Assembly (NCBI GenBank): GCA_905215505.1
Contig: CAJMPU010000016.1
Location: forward strand, 1 to 57,692
Reading direction: 5' to 3'
DNA: 57,692 nt
Origin: an uncultured bacterium
GTDB lineage: Bacteria > Actinomycetota > Coriobacteriia > Coriobacteriales > Coriobacteriaceae
Shown here: positions 49,691 to 57,692 of the stretch, in pieces
How positions within the stretch are numbered: position 1 is the stretch's first letter
Layout of the letters: every line of letters begins with the position of its first letter
The notes under the pieces: model-generated
The model's input: only the letters and a program-made list of their open reading frames with translations
Told to the model about the DNA's origin: nothing
Databases searched by the model: none
Program-made: the position numbers and the translations under genes

Positions 49691-50290
49691 ATGGACATCA
49701 CCAGGAACATGAACGGAGCCAGAGCGCTCGTCGTGGGCGCAGGGCTCGCGCTCGCGCTCGCAATGGGCGCCGCCCCGACGCCAGCTCTGGCAGCCGGGCG
49801 CGTTGGAACCACGAAAGTAATGGTCAGGACCGAGATCGACAACGTAGAGTTCAAAGTTCCGACGGTTATTCCCTTCGTCGCCAAGGCCGACGGCACGCTT
49901 CAGGGCCCCTCAGAAGACGCGACCACCATCGACAATCATTCGGCCTACGGCATCCATGTCACCAACATGAAGATCGACGCCATGAACACCTGGACCATTG
50001 CCGCCGACGCCAAGGCCGGAACCGCGCAGAATTCCATCGACTTTAAGGTCGGCCCCGACGGCGCACTCCAGAACGCCAGCGCCGCAATGCAGGAGACGGG
50101 CCTCGATCTTTCCAAGAATGCAGCCTTCGACATGGGCTACCAGGGCATTGCCGGCGGCACGGACAAAATTAAGCTCAAGACAAGCGGAAACGTCGCCCGC
50201 GTCACGCGCGACATCTTCCGCGTAACCGGCGAAGGCGATCAGGTTGCAACGATCACCTGGACGGTCGAGCCCGGTGCGCACACGGCATAA
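49691..50290 (+). CDS. Secreted beta-sandwich protein (199 aa)
   Basis: The 199-aa product has a Sec signal peptide (core about 11-30, cleavage near ALAAG at 34-36). The mature part begins with VEFKVPTVIPFVAKADGTLQGP followed by IDNHSAYGIHVTNMKIDA, a strand pattern (V-P-x-x-I-P-F, then a conserved N-x-S-x-Y-x-(I/V)-x-V) that I associate with secreted structural or adhesin-like domains of Gram-positive bacteria. There is no anchor. It probably is the major product of the operon. AAAGGA precedes the ATG at 49691. A protein of the mobile element (36496-37194) shows a comparable pattern. Confidence 0.8.
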   Translation: MDITRNMNGARALVVGAGLALALAMGAAPTPALAAGRVGTTKVMVRTEIDNVEFKVPTVIPFVAKADGTLQGPSEDATTIDNHSAYGIHVTNMKIDAMNTWTIAADAKAGTAQNSIDFKVGPDGALQNASAAMQETGLDLSKNAAFDMGYQGIAGGTDKIKLKTSGNVARVTRDIFRVTGEGDQVATITWTVEPGAHTA

Positions 50291-50552
50291 GGCCGTCGCC
50301 CTGGCCGCCGTCAGTATCCTAGCGTTTGGGCCAGCCATGGCCTTTGCCCAGCAAGAACAGGCGCAGGCCGCCACGCAAGTGACGGTCGACCTCTCGGAGC
50401 TCGACCGCGGCAACTGCAAGGAACCGTTGGCACAGACAGACGACAGACGATGGCTCTTGGCAGCAGGCGCCACGGCAGCAGGTGCGGGAACCGCCGGCCT
50501 CGGTCTGCACATCAAACGCAGCCAGAAACGAAACACGGACAGGCCGCACTAA
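50274..50552 (+). CDS. Small secreted protein with C-terminal membrane segment (about 92 aa)
   Basis: This short gene overlaps the end of the preceding one. From the GTG at 50274 it has a signal peptide (HKAVALAAVSILAFGPAMAFA), a short polar middle (VDLSELDRGNCKEPLAQTDDR), and a C-terminal hydrophobic segment followed by a basic tail (HIKRSQKRN), the layout of a small cell-wall or membrane-retained protein. No LPXTG motif is present. The start is uncertain: an ATG at 50244 in the same frame lies further inside the upstream gene, and neither has a clear ribosome site. Translation is probably coupled to the upstream gene. Confidence 0.65.
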   Translation: MRTRHKAVALAAVSILAFGPAMAFAQQEQAQAATQVTVDLSELDRGNCKEPLAQTDDRRWLLAAGATAAGAGTAGLGLHIKRSQKRNTDRPH

Positions 50553-50570
50553 ATTAGCTAAGGAGACCCC

Positions 50571-52001
50571 ATGGCATCGAAGAACCTTTTGCCCGTCGTC
50601 GCACTCTGCGGCGCGCTCGCAACCGGAACGCCTGTCGCCGCTTGGGCGACTCCCGTCATGGCAGACTCCTTACCAGCAGCCCTAAGCTCCGCACCAAATC
50701 CGTCGAGCGCCATTGCGTGCAAGCGTTTTTCGTTCGCACAGGCCGCAATCTCAACCTCGGGATGCCTTCGTCGTAATACGGACGGCTCGATAGTCGTGGA
50801 TATCAATCGTTCGAACAAGGCAAACGGCTCCCAGGCGGGGTGCGCCGTCTGCACATGGCGCTCGATTGTGCTCGATGCAGATGGCGATCCGTGCGATTTG
50901 GGGTTGCGCATCGATATCGCTTCGGTCGATGACTCGGCGAACGGAGCGAAGGTCGCCTTCGACGGTGCGTTTTTCGAGAAAGGAGGCGGTATATGTCTGG
51001 GCTGCGCCGCCGCGAATGCAGACGACACGCAGCCCACCCTCTCATTCACGGCATCGTTGCGGCTGGCCAAAGCCGGCACCGATGCCATCGCGGCGGGAGA
51101 AACGTCCCTGCTGTTCTACGCCGCCAGCACCAAAGATACAGACGCTCATTTCGAGAAGCCAGCCGGATCACTCAGCCTTACACGAGGGATAGAGGCAGGC
51201 CCTATTGAAATCGATGCCCACGCGCAAAGCAGGCAACGCATTCTTGCCGACCCGGCGCTTCTCGAAATGGAGTGGAACGGATCCGGAGCCATCGGAATTC
51301 TCCCCTCCGCGCTTGACGCCAAGACGCTCCCCTCAAACGACGAACCCATCAACGCAACCATACAAGAAGAGAGCACGGACAAAGAAGCAGGTGCGGGCGA
51401 CACGCCGTCGCCGACAAACAGCGTCCCAGCTTCTTTCGAAGCACCGAATGAGCCCGCTACCGGTCCAAACGATCCCGAGCTCGCGGACAGTCTGGGACTT
51501 GCTGATCCTCAGGAGATCGATGAAGGTAACTGCTGCGTGCTTGCCGCCCTCGACCACACAGAGGTCATCGATGCTGCAAGCATCGAAGTTGCCGCCGCCA
51601 ATCAGCCCGTCCGCAAGTCGGCCATCATCGCATTTCCTGAATCCATCGAAGTCGTCTTTTTGCCATCGGGCGAGGTCGTGGCCCCAACACTGCTCACCTT
51701 GTTGGGCGCCAAGAATACTCGAAACGAAATTAAAAAGGTCACGGTTGTCGACCCTGCAACCACCGCTAAACTGCGTTTATACGCCGTTGCCCCAGACGGA
51801 GGCAAGACCTTGGAATTCGATGGCGACACACTTCTAGCCTGGCGACGTCTGGACATTATGCAAGACGTCTCGTATCAGATCGAACTCGAAGGGTTTGATC
51901 GTGCCCGCGATGCCAATATCATCGCCGCGGCTATTGAATCCCCACAGCGGCTTATGACACTGCGCTTTGACTACTATCCCTATGTCCCGACAACCACCTG
52001 A
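50571..52001 (+). CDS. Large secreted protein, last gene of the operon (476 aa)
   Basis: The 476-aa product has a signal peptide (core about 5-25). The mature N-terminal half has a Cys-rich beta-type region (AGCAVCTW, GGICLGCAAAN). A low-complexity Pro/Glu/Thr/Asp linker follows (about 255-325), and a C-terminal beta-rich domain ends in TLRFDYYPYVPTTT. No anchor or known catalytic motif is visible. AAGGAG precedes the ATG at 50571. As last gene of the operon it may be a tip or cap protein of a surface structure or an extracellular partner of the 199-aa protein; both are guesses. Confidence 0.75.
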   Translation: MASKNLLPVVALCGALATGTPVAAWATPVMADSLPAALSSAPNPSSAIACKRFSFAQAAISTSGCLRRNTDGSIVVDINRSNKANGSQAGCAVCTWRSIVLDADGDPCDLGLRIDIASVDDSANGAKVAFDGAFFEKGGGICLGCAAANADDTQPTLSFTASLRLAKAGTDAIAAGETSLLFYAASTKDTDAHFEKPAGSLSLTRGIEAGPIEIDAHAQSRQRILADPALLEMEWNGSGAIGILPSALDAKTLPSNDEPINATIQEESTDKEAGAGDTPSPTNSVPASFEAPNEPATGPNDPELADSLGLADPQEIDEGNCCVLAALDHTEVIDAASIEVAAANQPVRKSAIIAFPESIEVVFLPSGEVVAPTLLTLLGAKNTRNEIKKVTVVDPATTAKLRLYAVAPDGGKTLEFDGDTLLAWRRLDIMQDVSYQIELEGFDRARDANIIAAAIESPQRLMTLRFDYYPYVPTTT

Positions 52002-52119
52002 GGCTTAAATGCTGCGCATCATTCCTAATACCACTTATATAACGTATTAGATGAGTCGCGATGTGCCTCGCATTTCGTTCTGCTACGATTGCCACGTTGG
52101 CATCAATACAGGAGGGCTC

Positions 52120-52836
52120 ATGCCGGGCTTGGGAACAATCATCAACGTTGCGCTTTTAGTTGCGGGCGGTCTTTTGGGATTAGCGGGCGGCCGCTTCATT
52201 ACACCGCGCATCCAAGACACGCTCATGAAAGCATCGGGGCTGTGCGTCCTGTTTATCGGCCTGGGCGGCACCATGCAAAAGATGCTCATCATCGATGGAA
52301 AGGCGCTAGCGACCACCGGTACCACCATGCTCATCGTCTCATTTGCGCTCGGTTCGCTCATCGGCGAGGCCATCAACTTGGAGGCCTCCATCGAGAACCT
52401 TGGCGAATGGCTCAAGCGCAAGACTGGCAGTGAGGGCGATAACGAGTTCACCAACGCTTTTGTCTCGACTTCACTCACCGTGTGCATCGGCGCCATGGCC
52501 ATTGTGGGATCGATCCAGGACGGCCTGCTCGGCGACTGGTCAACGCTTGCCCTCAAGGGCGCACTGGACTGCATCATCGTCTGCACCATGACGGCCTCGC
52601 TTGGCCGCGGCTGCATCTTCTCCGCCCTGCCCGTCGCCGTGTTCCAGGGGACGATCACGTTGTTTGCCGGCGCGCTCTCCCCCATCATGACCACAGCAGC
52701 CCTCAACAGCCTTTCGCTCGTAGGCTCCATGCTCATCTTCTGCGTCGGCGTCAACCTCATCCGTCCTCAGACCTTCCGCACGGCCAATATACTTCCCTCC
52801 GTCGTCATCGCCGTCATATACGCCCTCCTGTTCTAA
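52120..52836 (+). CDS. DUF554 family membrane protein
   Basis: The 238-aa product has about seven transmembrane segments and matches DUF554: MPGLGTIINVALLVAGGLLGLAGG at the start, the FALGSLIGEAINLE block, FVSTSLTVCIGAMAIVGSIQDGL, and ALPVAVFQGTITL near the end. The family is widespread and of unknown function, perhaps a transporter. AGGAGGG lies 3-9 nt before the ATG at 52120; upstream in-frame starts lack a site. It stands alone between the secreted-protein operon and the three-gene ATPase/helicase unit. Confidence 0.9.
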   Translation: MPGLGTIINVALLVAGGLLGLAGGRFITPRIQDTLMKASGLCVLFIGLGGTMQKMLIIDGKALATTGTTMLIVSFALGSLIGEAINLEASIENLGEWLKRKTGSEGDNEFTNAFVSTSLTVCIGAMAIVGSIQDGLLGDWSTLALKGALDCIIVCTMTASLGRGCIFSALPVAVFQGTITLFAGALSPIMTTAALNSLSLVGSMLIFCVGVNLIRPQTFRTANILPSVVIAVIYALLF

Positions 52837-52881
52837 ATCTATCAACGCAGCGGTATCTCGAACATCTGTTTGATGCTGTGC

Positions 52882-52887
52882 TATGAT
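52882..52887 (+). promoter_or_regulatory. Possible -10 box of the TerB_N/BrxD/helicase unit
   Basis: TATGAT lies 37 nt before the GTG start at 52924 and is preceded by TGTGC. No good -35 at 17 nt is seen (CATCTG region), so this is only a candidate. Confidence 0.35.
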
Positions 52888-52923
52888 ATGAGGTCACCGT
52901 AGCTGCGTTCGAGAGGAGGAGCG

Positions 52924-54678
52924 GTGGCCGACCAGGACATCAAGATGCTCATCGAGCGCATTATGGCCGAGGCCCGGACCCATCAGTCCGCCCGCTTCTC
53001 AAACGAAACCTACGCAGACGAGCCGATTCTCAAAACCGGCCGACAGATGCAGAATTTCCTCCCCGACCAGTACCGTAAAATGCGCGAGATATCGCGCTGG
53101 CAGGATGACCCCAAGGGCGGTGCGGGCCGCTGGCTTTCGGAAGCCGAGCTTTTTTACCGCCAGGGCCTGCTGATGGCCGACTTTGAGGACGACTGTCCCT
53201 ACAACGGCACCTTTAAGTCGTACTTTCCCACCTACAACGCCATGAGCGACCGGCAACTGCGCGGCTACTTTACCTGGCGTGCCCAAGTGCGCCGCGGAAC
53301 CGTCGAGGAAACGTCTACGTCCTTTGCCTTTCTGTATCTCTATGAGCTGATCTGCGGCATTGGCGTAGATAATCCACTCGATGGTTTTAACAAGATCAAG
53401 GCTTTTTGGGATGTCTATCGCGCCTTCGAGCCCGGCATCGACCGGTTTGCGCGCGTGTGGCTGCAAGATTACGCCGTGTTCCACGGGCTCGACCCCAAGC
53501 TGCTTCGCGACTCTAAAACCGTCATGTTCGATAACGCCCTTATCGAACTGCGGCGCGCGGCACGAGACCTTGTACCGGCACCGTCCGGCCAGACCCCTAA
53601 GCGTCGCAAAACCTCCGAGCCCACGCTCCCCCTTCCGCCCGATGAGGTGCGCGAGGAGCGACTCATGGCCGCCATCAACGCCCTCTCCACGTTCAACCTA
53701 AGTAGCTCGCGGCTCGACCGCAGCCACCACCGCGATCTGCGCCACGTGGCGTGCGCCGTGTATGTCCGCATGGCGCGCTACTATGACACGCACCGAAAGA
53801 CCGGCATCGTGGCAAGTTTATTTGGGGAGGAGACGGCCATGCCCTACACCATGTTTGCCTCGGCCGTATTCTTTGCGCCCGAGCGCCACGAGGACTGCGA
53901 ATACCGCCTGGATCCTATCCATATCTACCGTTGCCAAAACGGCTTTTGGGAATGCATGCGCATCCATGGTAGTAGGCAAAAGAGCAGCAAGCTCGGTGAA
54001 ATGATGCGCGCCTGCGACCAACGCCTGCGCCTGGCCCTGGACCCTGCCCACCCCCTTAAGGAAGAAAAGGTCCCCAAATATCTGGCCAAGATTATCGATG
54101 ACGAGATTGTGGCATGGCTTTCGTGGGACGCCGCACACCAGCCCGTCAAAATCGATATCGATCTGAGCCAGCTGGGGCACATTCGGAACGCCGCTGCGCA
54201 AACGCGCGAAGCGCTTTTGATCGATGAGGAACGCGAGGATGGCGCGTCCGCAGAAGCCGAGGCAACGGACTCAGGGCAACCGGAAGCCGAGCCCGTAGCC
54301 GACGCGATTGTCGAACCAGTCGCGGCACCCATTCGGCAGGACGAGGCCGACGAGCCGACCATATCCGCCGAACAGTTTGGTGTCGTGGCACCGCTTCTCG
54401 CGCCGACGCCCGCGTTCGCAGCTGCTGCGCCCGCTGACGCCACGAACGAACTCGCGCTCGCCGCAGACGCCTATCTCCGCGCGCTGCTCGAGCACAACGC
54501 AGTACAGGCGGAATCGGCGGTAGTGCAATCGGAGCAGAGCGAGGACATGCTCGTCGATACCATCAACGAGGCGCTCTTTGACCTGGTGGGCGACACCGTA
54601 ATTGAATTTAGCGCGGCAGGGCCGCAGATTATCGAGGACTACGAAGCAGACGTGAGAGGATACCTAGACCATGAGTGA
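52924..54678 (+). CDS. TerB N-terminal domain protein
   Basis: The 584-aa product resembles proteins with a TerB_N domain (residues about 50-330): ISRWQDDPKGGAGRWLSEAELFYRQGLLMADFEDDCPY, then NAMSDRQLRGYFTWRAQVRRG (the conserved YFTWR block) and LYLYELICGIG. A helical middle follows, then a long Ala/Glu/Pro-rich acidic stretch (about 440-520) and a C-terminal helical part. TerB_N proteins are linked to DNA-processing and phage-defence loci with ATPases and helicases. The start is GTG at 52924 with GAGGAGGAG upstream. It overlaps the next gene by 8 nt. Confidence 0.8.
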   Translation: MADQDIKMLIERIMAEARTHQSARFSNETYADEPILKTGRQMQNFLPDQYRKMREISRWQDDPKGGAGRWLSEAELFYRQGLLMADFEDDCPYNGTFKSYFPTYNAMSDRQLRGYFTWRAQVRRGTVEETSTSFAFLYLYELICGIGVDNPLDGFNKIKAFWDVYRAFEPGIDRFARVWLQDYAVFHGLDPKLLRDSKTVMFDNALIELRRAARDLVPAPSGQTPKRRKTSEPTLPLPPDEVREERLMAAINALSTFNLSSSRLDRSHHRDLRHVACAVYVRMARYYDTHRKTGIVASLFGEETAMPYTMFASAVFFAPERHEDCEYRLDPIHIYRCQNGFWECMRIHGSRQKSSKLGEMMRACDQRLRLALDPAHPLKEEKVPKYLAKIIDDEIVAWLSWDAAHQPVKIDIDLSQLGHIRNAAAQTREALLIDEEREDGASAEAEATDSGQPEAEPVADAIVEPVAAPIRQDEADEPTISAEQFGVVAPLLAPTPAFAAAAPADATNELALAADAYLRALLEHNAVQAESAVVQSEQSEDMLVDTINEALFDLVGDTVIEFSAAGPQIIEDYEADVRGYLDHE

Positions 54679-55975
54679 TACCGCATCCGCAGCACCCCGC
54701 GTGCCCAAGCGCGTCGCTGCCGTCATTCTCAACTCGCTCAAGGGCGGCGTGGTCCCGCGCATCGGCCTTCCCTACATTACCGTAGGGCGCGAGGTCGAGA
54801 TCCGCGCCCTGCTCACCGATCTGAGTCTCATCGCCGACGGTGGGGCGAGCTTCCGCTTCCTGGTCGGTCGCTACGGCGCCGGCAAGAGCTTTTTGCTCCA
54901 AACCATCCGAACGCATGCCATGGGCGAGGGATTCGTCGTCGCCGATGCAGACTTATCCCCCGAGCGCCGTCTGCAGGGCGGGCAGGGGCAGGGCCTTGCC
55001 ACCTACCGCGAGCTCATACGCAATATATCGACCAAGACGCGCCCCGAAGGCGGTGCGCTCAACCTTATTCTTGATCGCTGGGTCGCCTCGTGCGCCGACG
55101 TCGACGAGTCGGTCGTCAATGCCCAACTGGCCCCGCTCGAGGAAATGGTCCACGGCTTCGACTTCACCCGCATGCTCCGCCGCTATCGCATGGCCGCATC
55201 CGGGGGCGACGAAGAGACCATGAGCCGCGTGACCAAATGGATTCGCGGCGAATACCGCACCAAGAGCGAGGCACGCGCCGAGCTGGGCTCCTCGACCATC
55301 ATCAGCGATGACGACTGGTACGACTACGTCAAACTCATCGCGCGTTTTTTGGTTTGCAGCGGCTACAAGGGCATGCTGGTGCTCATCGACGAGCTCGTGA
55401 ATCTGTATAAGATTCCCAACGCCATCACGCGCCAATACAACTACGAGAAGATCCTGACCATGTACAACGACACGCTCCAGGGCAAGGCGCAGTACCTGGG
55501 CATGATCATGGGTGGCACGCCAACCTCCATCGAAGACCGCCGCCGCGGCGTGTTCTCCTACGAGGCCCTGCGCAGCCGACTCGCTCAGGGCCGCTTTGCG
55601 CGCGAAGACCTTAAGGACATGCTCGCGCCCATCATCCGCCTGCAGCCACTCACCTACGAGGAGCTACTGGTGCTCATCGAAAAACTCATGCAGATCCATG
55701 CCGGCTACTTTGGCTGGACGCCCACGCTTGCCGAAAACGACTTGGTGGACTTTCTCAAGATTGAGTTCGGCCGCGTGGGAGCCGATACGCACTTGACGCC
55801 GCGTGAGGTCATCCGTGACTTTATCGAGCTGCTCGATATCCTGTGTCAGAACCCCGATGCAAATGTGGCCGAGCTGCTGCAAAGCGTCGGCGGCGACGCG
55901 CTGGCGCCGGCAGCCGCAACAGGCGACACCGGCACCGCAGGCGGCGACCGCAACTTCGCCGAGTTCACCATCTAA
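54671..55975 (+). CDS. BrxD-like (BREX-associated) P-loop ATPase
   Basis: The 434-aa product is a P-loop ATPase of the BREX BrxC/BrxD (DUF2791) kind: Walker A GRYGAGKS (66-73), RLQGGQGQGLATYREL, the Walker B VLIDELVNLYK (Asp240-Glu241), and the block GGTPTSIEDRRRGVFSYEALRSRL that marks this family. A Gly/Ala-rich tail of about 30 residues ends the chain. In BREX type 2/3-like systems BrxD goes together with an Lhr-like helicase (BrxHI), which also follows here. The ATG overlaps the TerB_N gene by 8 nt. No BREX methylase or PglZ is in the window. Confidence 0.82.
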   Translation: MSDTASAAPRVPKRVAAVILNSLKGGVVPRIGLPYITVGREVEIRALLTDLSLIADGGASFRFLVGRYGAGKSFLLQTIRTHAMGEGFVVADADLSPERRLQGGQGQGLATYRELIRNISTKTRPEGGALNLILDRWVASCADVDESVVNAQLAPLEEMVHGFDFTRMLRRYRMAASGGDEETMSRVTKWIRGEYRTKSEARAELGSSTIISDDDWYDYVKLIARFLVCSGYKGMLVLIDELVNLYKIPNAITRQYNYEKILTMYNDTLQGKAQYLGMIMGGTPTSIEDRRRGVFSYEALRSRLAQGRFAREDLKDMLAPIIRLQPLTYEELLVLIEKLMQIHAGYFGWTPTLAENDLVDFLKIEFGRVGADTHLTPREVIRDFIELLDILCQNPDANVAELLQSVGGDALAPAAATGDTGTAGGDRNFAEFTI

Positions 55976-56091
55976 CCTACCAAAAAGGGACAGGTTTATT
56001 TTGGCAGGTTTTATCTGGGCAAACGTTGAAGCAGTAATGCAGCAAGCCGTTGCCAGCCGCGTTGAGAGATTCGTTGTTGAAAGGAGGCCCC
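55976..56091. other. Intergenic gap inside the ATPase/helicase unit
   Basis: This 116-nt gap interrupts an otherwise overlapping operon. It contains GGGACAGGTTTATTTTGGCAGG, which looks like the interspersed intergenic strings seen at 14087-14230 and 19621-19643. No terminator is evident, so the helicase is probably still cotranscribed. The ribosome site AAAGGAGG of the helicase lies at its end. Confidence 0.4.
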
Positions 56092-57692
56092 GTGAACGCC
56101 TTTGACCGCTACGCCCCGTTTATCCAAGACTTCATCTACTCCCACGATTGGGAGAGCCTACGCTCTATCCAGGTTGCAGCAGCTGATGCCATCTTTAACA
56201 CGCAAGATAATGTGCTCCTGACGGCATCCACGGCTTCCGGCAAAACCGAGGCAGCCTTCTTTCCCATCCTGACCGAGTTTTGGGAGAACCCGCCCGCAAG
56301 CGTGGGCGCCCTCTACATTGGCCCCCTCAAGGCGCTCATCAACGACCAATTCGTCCGCCTCAACGACCTGTGCGAAGAAGCCGATATCCCCGTCTGGCAC
56401 TGGCATGGCGATGTCTCGCAATCACACAAGGCCAAACTCATCAAAAAACCGAGCGGCATCCTACAGATTACGCCCGAGTCGCTCGAGGCGCTCCTGATCC
56501 ATAAGCACATGGCGATCCCGCGCATGTTTTGCGACCTGCGCTATGTGGTTATCGACGAAGTCCATTCGCTCATGCGCGGCGACCGCGGCGGGCAGACGCT
56601 CTGTCTTATCGAGCGCCTCTCGCGCATGGCAGGCGTGCAGCCCCGCCGCATTGGCCTTTCGGCCACCATCGGCGACCCCGAGCGCACGGGCGCCTTTCTC
56701 TCGCAGGGAACGGGGCGCGACTGCGTTATCCCCCGCTTTGAGGAACCGCGCCGCGTGTGGCGCATCTCCATGGAGCACTTCTACAACTCGGGCCCCCAGG
56801 CACAGCAGCGGGGATTCGTGGGCACAGGTCCTCAAGAGGCCGAAGTGCTTGCGTGCGAGCGCATCGAGGCGGCGGCATCCGCGGCACTGCCGGCCGACAC
56901 CCAAGACATGCGCCACAGCGGACAACTCACACAAGAGGAGCGCCGTCAACGTCGTGAGCGGGCACGGGGCAAGGCCGCTCCCAAGGACCGCCAAACTTCC
57001 TCGGCCCCCGAGGGCGAAGTCGATATCCCCCAAGCACCCGAACAGGCAATACTCGACCCCACCGACACAGCACCAGACAACGCCGACCCCGGCATGGGCT
57101 ATATCTTCGAACACACCCGCGGCCGCAAGTGCCTGGTCTTTGCCAACTCGCGCGAGGAGGCAGAGGCCGTATGCTCCATGCTGCGTAGCTACTGCGAGAG
57201 CCGACACGAGCCCGACCGCTTTCTCATCCACCACGGCAATCTTTCGGCATCGCTGCGCGAGACGGCAGAAGAGCTCATGCGTGACGAGGAACAGGCACAA
57301 ACGACCGTCACCACCTCTACGCTGGAGCTCGGTATCGATATCGGCCGCCTGGAGCGTGCGTTTCAGATCGATGCGCCATTTACCGTCAGCTCCTTTTTGC
57401 AGCGAATGGGCCGCACGGGACGCCGCGATCTTCCGCCCGAGATGTGGTTTGTCATGCGCGAGGAAGAGCCCGAGCCGCGCACGATGATGCCCGAGACCAT
57501 TCCGTGGAAGCTCCTGCAGGGCATCGCGCTCGTACAACTCTATCGCGAGGAAAAGTGGGTCGAGCCGCCCGAGCTCGATCGACTCCCCTACAGCCTGCTC
57601 TACCACCAGACTATGTCGACACTTGCCAGCACCGGAGAGCTCACGCCGGCAGAGCTTGCCCAGCGCATGCTCACACTCAGCTATTTCCATCG
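56092..57692 (+). CDS. DEAD/DEAH-box helicase, Lhr/BrxHI-like (partial, runs off the window)
   Basis: The frame starts with GTG at 56092 (AAAGGAGG 5 nt upstream) and is open to the end of the window, 533 codons with no stop. It has SF2 helicase motifs: Q-motif-like IQVAAADAI, Walker A ASTASGKT (about 45-52), IGPLKALINDQ, ITPESLE, DEVHS, LSATIGD, and in the second RecA domain CLVFANSREEAE, TSTLELGIDIG and QRMGRTGRR. A charged low-complexity insert (about 280-335) separates the two domains. The order and the RMGRTGR end fit Lhr-type or BREX BrxHI helicases. The C-terminal part lies outside the window. Confidence 0.88.
   Translation, partial: MNAFDRYAPFIQDFIYSHDWESLRSIQVAAADAIFNTQDNVLLTASTASGKTEAAFFPILTEFWENPPASVGALYIGPLKALINDQFVRLNDLCEEADIPVWHWHGDVSQSHKAKLIKKPSGILQITPESLEALLIHKHMAIPRMFCDLRYVVIDEVHSLMRGDRGGQTLCLIERLSRMAGVQPRRIGLSATIGDPERTGAFLSQGTGRDCVIPRFEEPRRVWRISMEHFYNSGPQAQQRGFVGTGPQEAEVLACERIEAAASAALPADTQDMRHSGQLTQEERRQRRERARGKAAPKDRQTSSAPEGEVDIPQAPEQAILDPTDTAPDNADPGMGYIFEHTRGRKCLVFANSREEAEAVCSMLRSYCESRHEPDRFLIHHGNLSASLRETAEELMRDEEQAQTTVTTSTLELGIDIGRLERAFQIDAPFTVSSFLQRMGRTGRRDLPPEMWFVMREEEPEPRTMMPETIPWKLLQGIALVQLYREEKWVEPPELDRLPYSLLYHQTMSTLASTGELTPAELAQRMLTLSYFH

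Overview
The window reads as chromosome from a GC-rich, Gram-positive gut coriobacterium, most likely Collinsella or a close relative. This is inferred from strong GGAGG-type ribosome sites, G/C-ending codons, lipoprotein-type ABC binding proteins, an Etf-linked lactate dehydrogenase of anaerobes, and the PadR/DUF1700 module. No rRNA is present, so the genus is inference. Most genes are housekeeping genes in short operons.

Layout. 1-3.6 kb: the translation operon infC-rpmI-rplT (minus strand), a tRNA-Leu(CAA) with a duplicated 3' end beside it, and a transglutaminase-like protein. 3.6-11.3 kb: fba, a metallo-beta-lactamase-fold hydrolase, a bifunctional (p)ppGpp enzyme and a RecJ exonuclease fused to a RecQ-like helicase. 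11.5-14.1 kb: a BASS transporter, a GalT/HIT-like protein and CutC. 14.2-16.0 kb: a PadR-DUF1700-DUF4097 envelope-stress-type operon whose last gene is cut short next to an IS110 remnant. 16.0-22.3 kb: a complete branched-chain amino acid ABC transporter, livFGMH with two livJ paralogues. 22.6-30.7 kb: homoserine dehydrogenase, an SDR oxidoreductase, a 3 x 62-bp palindromic tandem repeat, a CPA2 antiporter and full-length purL.

About 30.7-39.2 kb is an integrated mobile element of about 8.4 kb, between purL and an EamA transporter gene. It holds a tyrosine integrase, a DUF3173-type excisionase (plus a second, internally deleted copy), an HUH rolling-circle replication initiator, an FtsK/TraB-like membrane ATPase, and a string of small membrane or secreted proteins. 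Two almost identical promoter-hairpin units drive its two transcription units. It could be a minimal conjugative element of the AICE kind or a filamentous-phage-like element; the sequence alone does not decide.

39.2-48.5 kb: EamA transporter, a GGDEF diguanylate cyclase, a KdgT permease, an AzlCD branched-chain amino acid exporter, an HD hydrolase and a lactate dehydrogenase/EtfAB operon of the electron-confurcating type. 48.8-52.0 kb: a five-gene operon of small secreted or membrane proteins with no recognised function. 52.1-52.8 kb: DUF554. 52.9 kb to the end: a three-gene unit of TerB_N-like protein, BrxD-like ATPase and Lhr/BrxHI-like helicase (the last runs off the window), which looks like a defence or DNA-processing module.

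The strongest leads are the mobile element with its duplicated regulatory parts, the secreted-protein operon, the TerB_N/BrxD/helicase unit and the RecJ-helicase fusion. Family assignments come from motifs recognised by eye; no database search was run.
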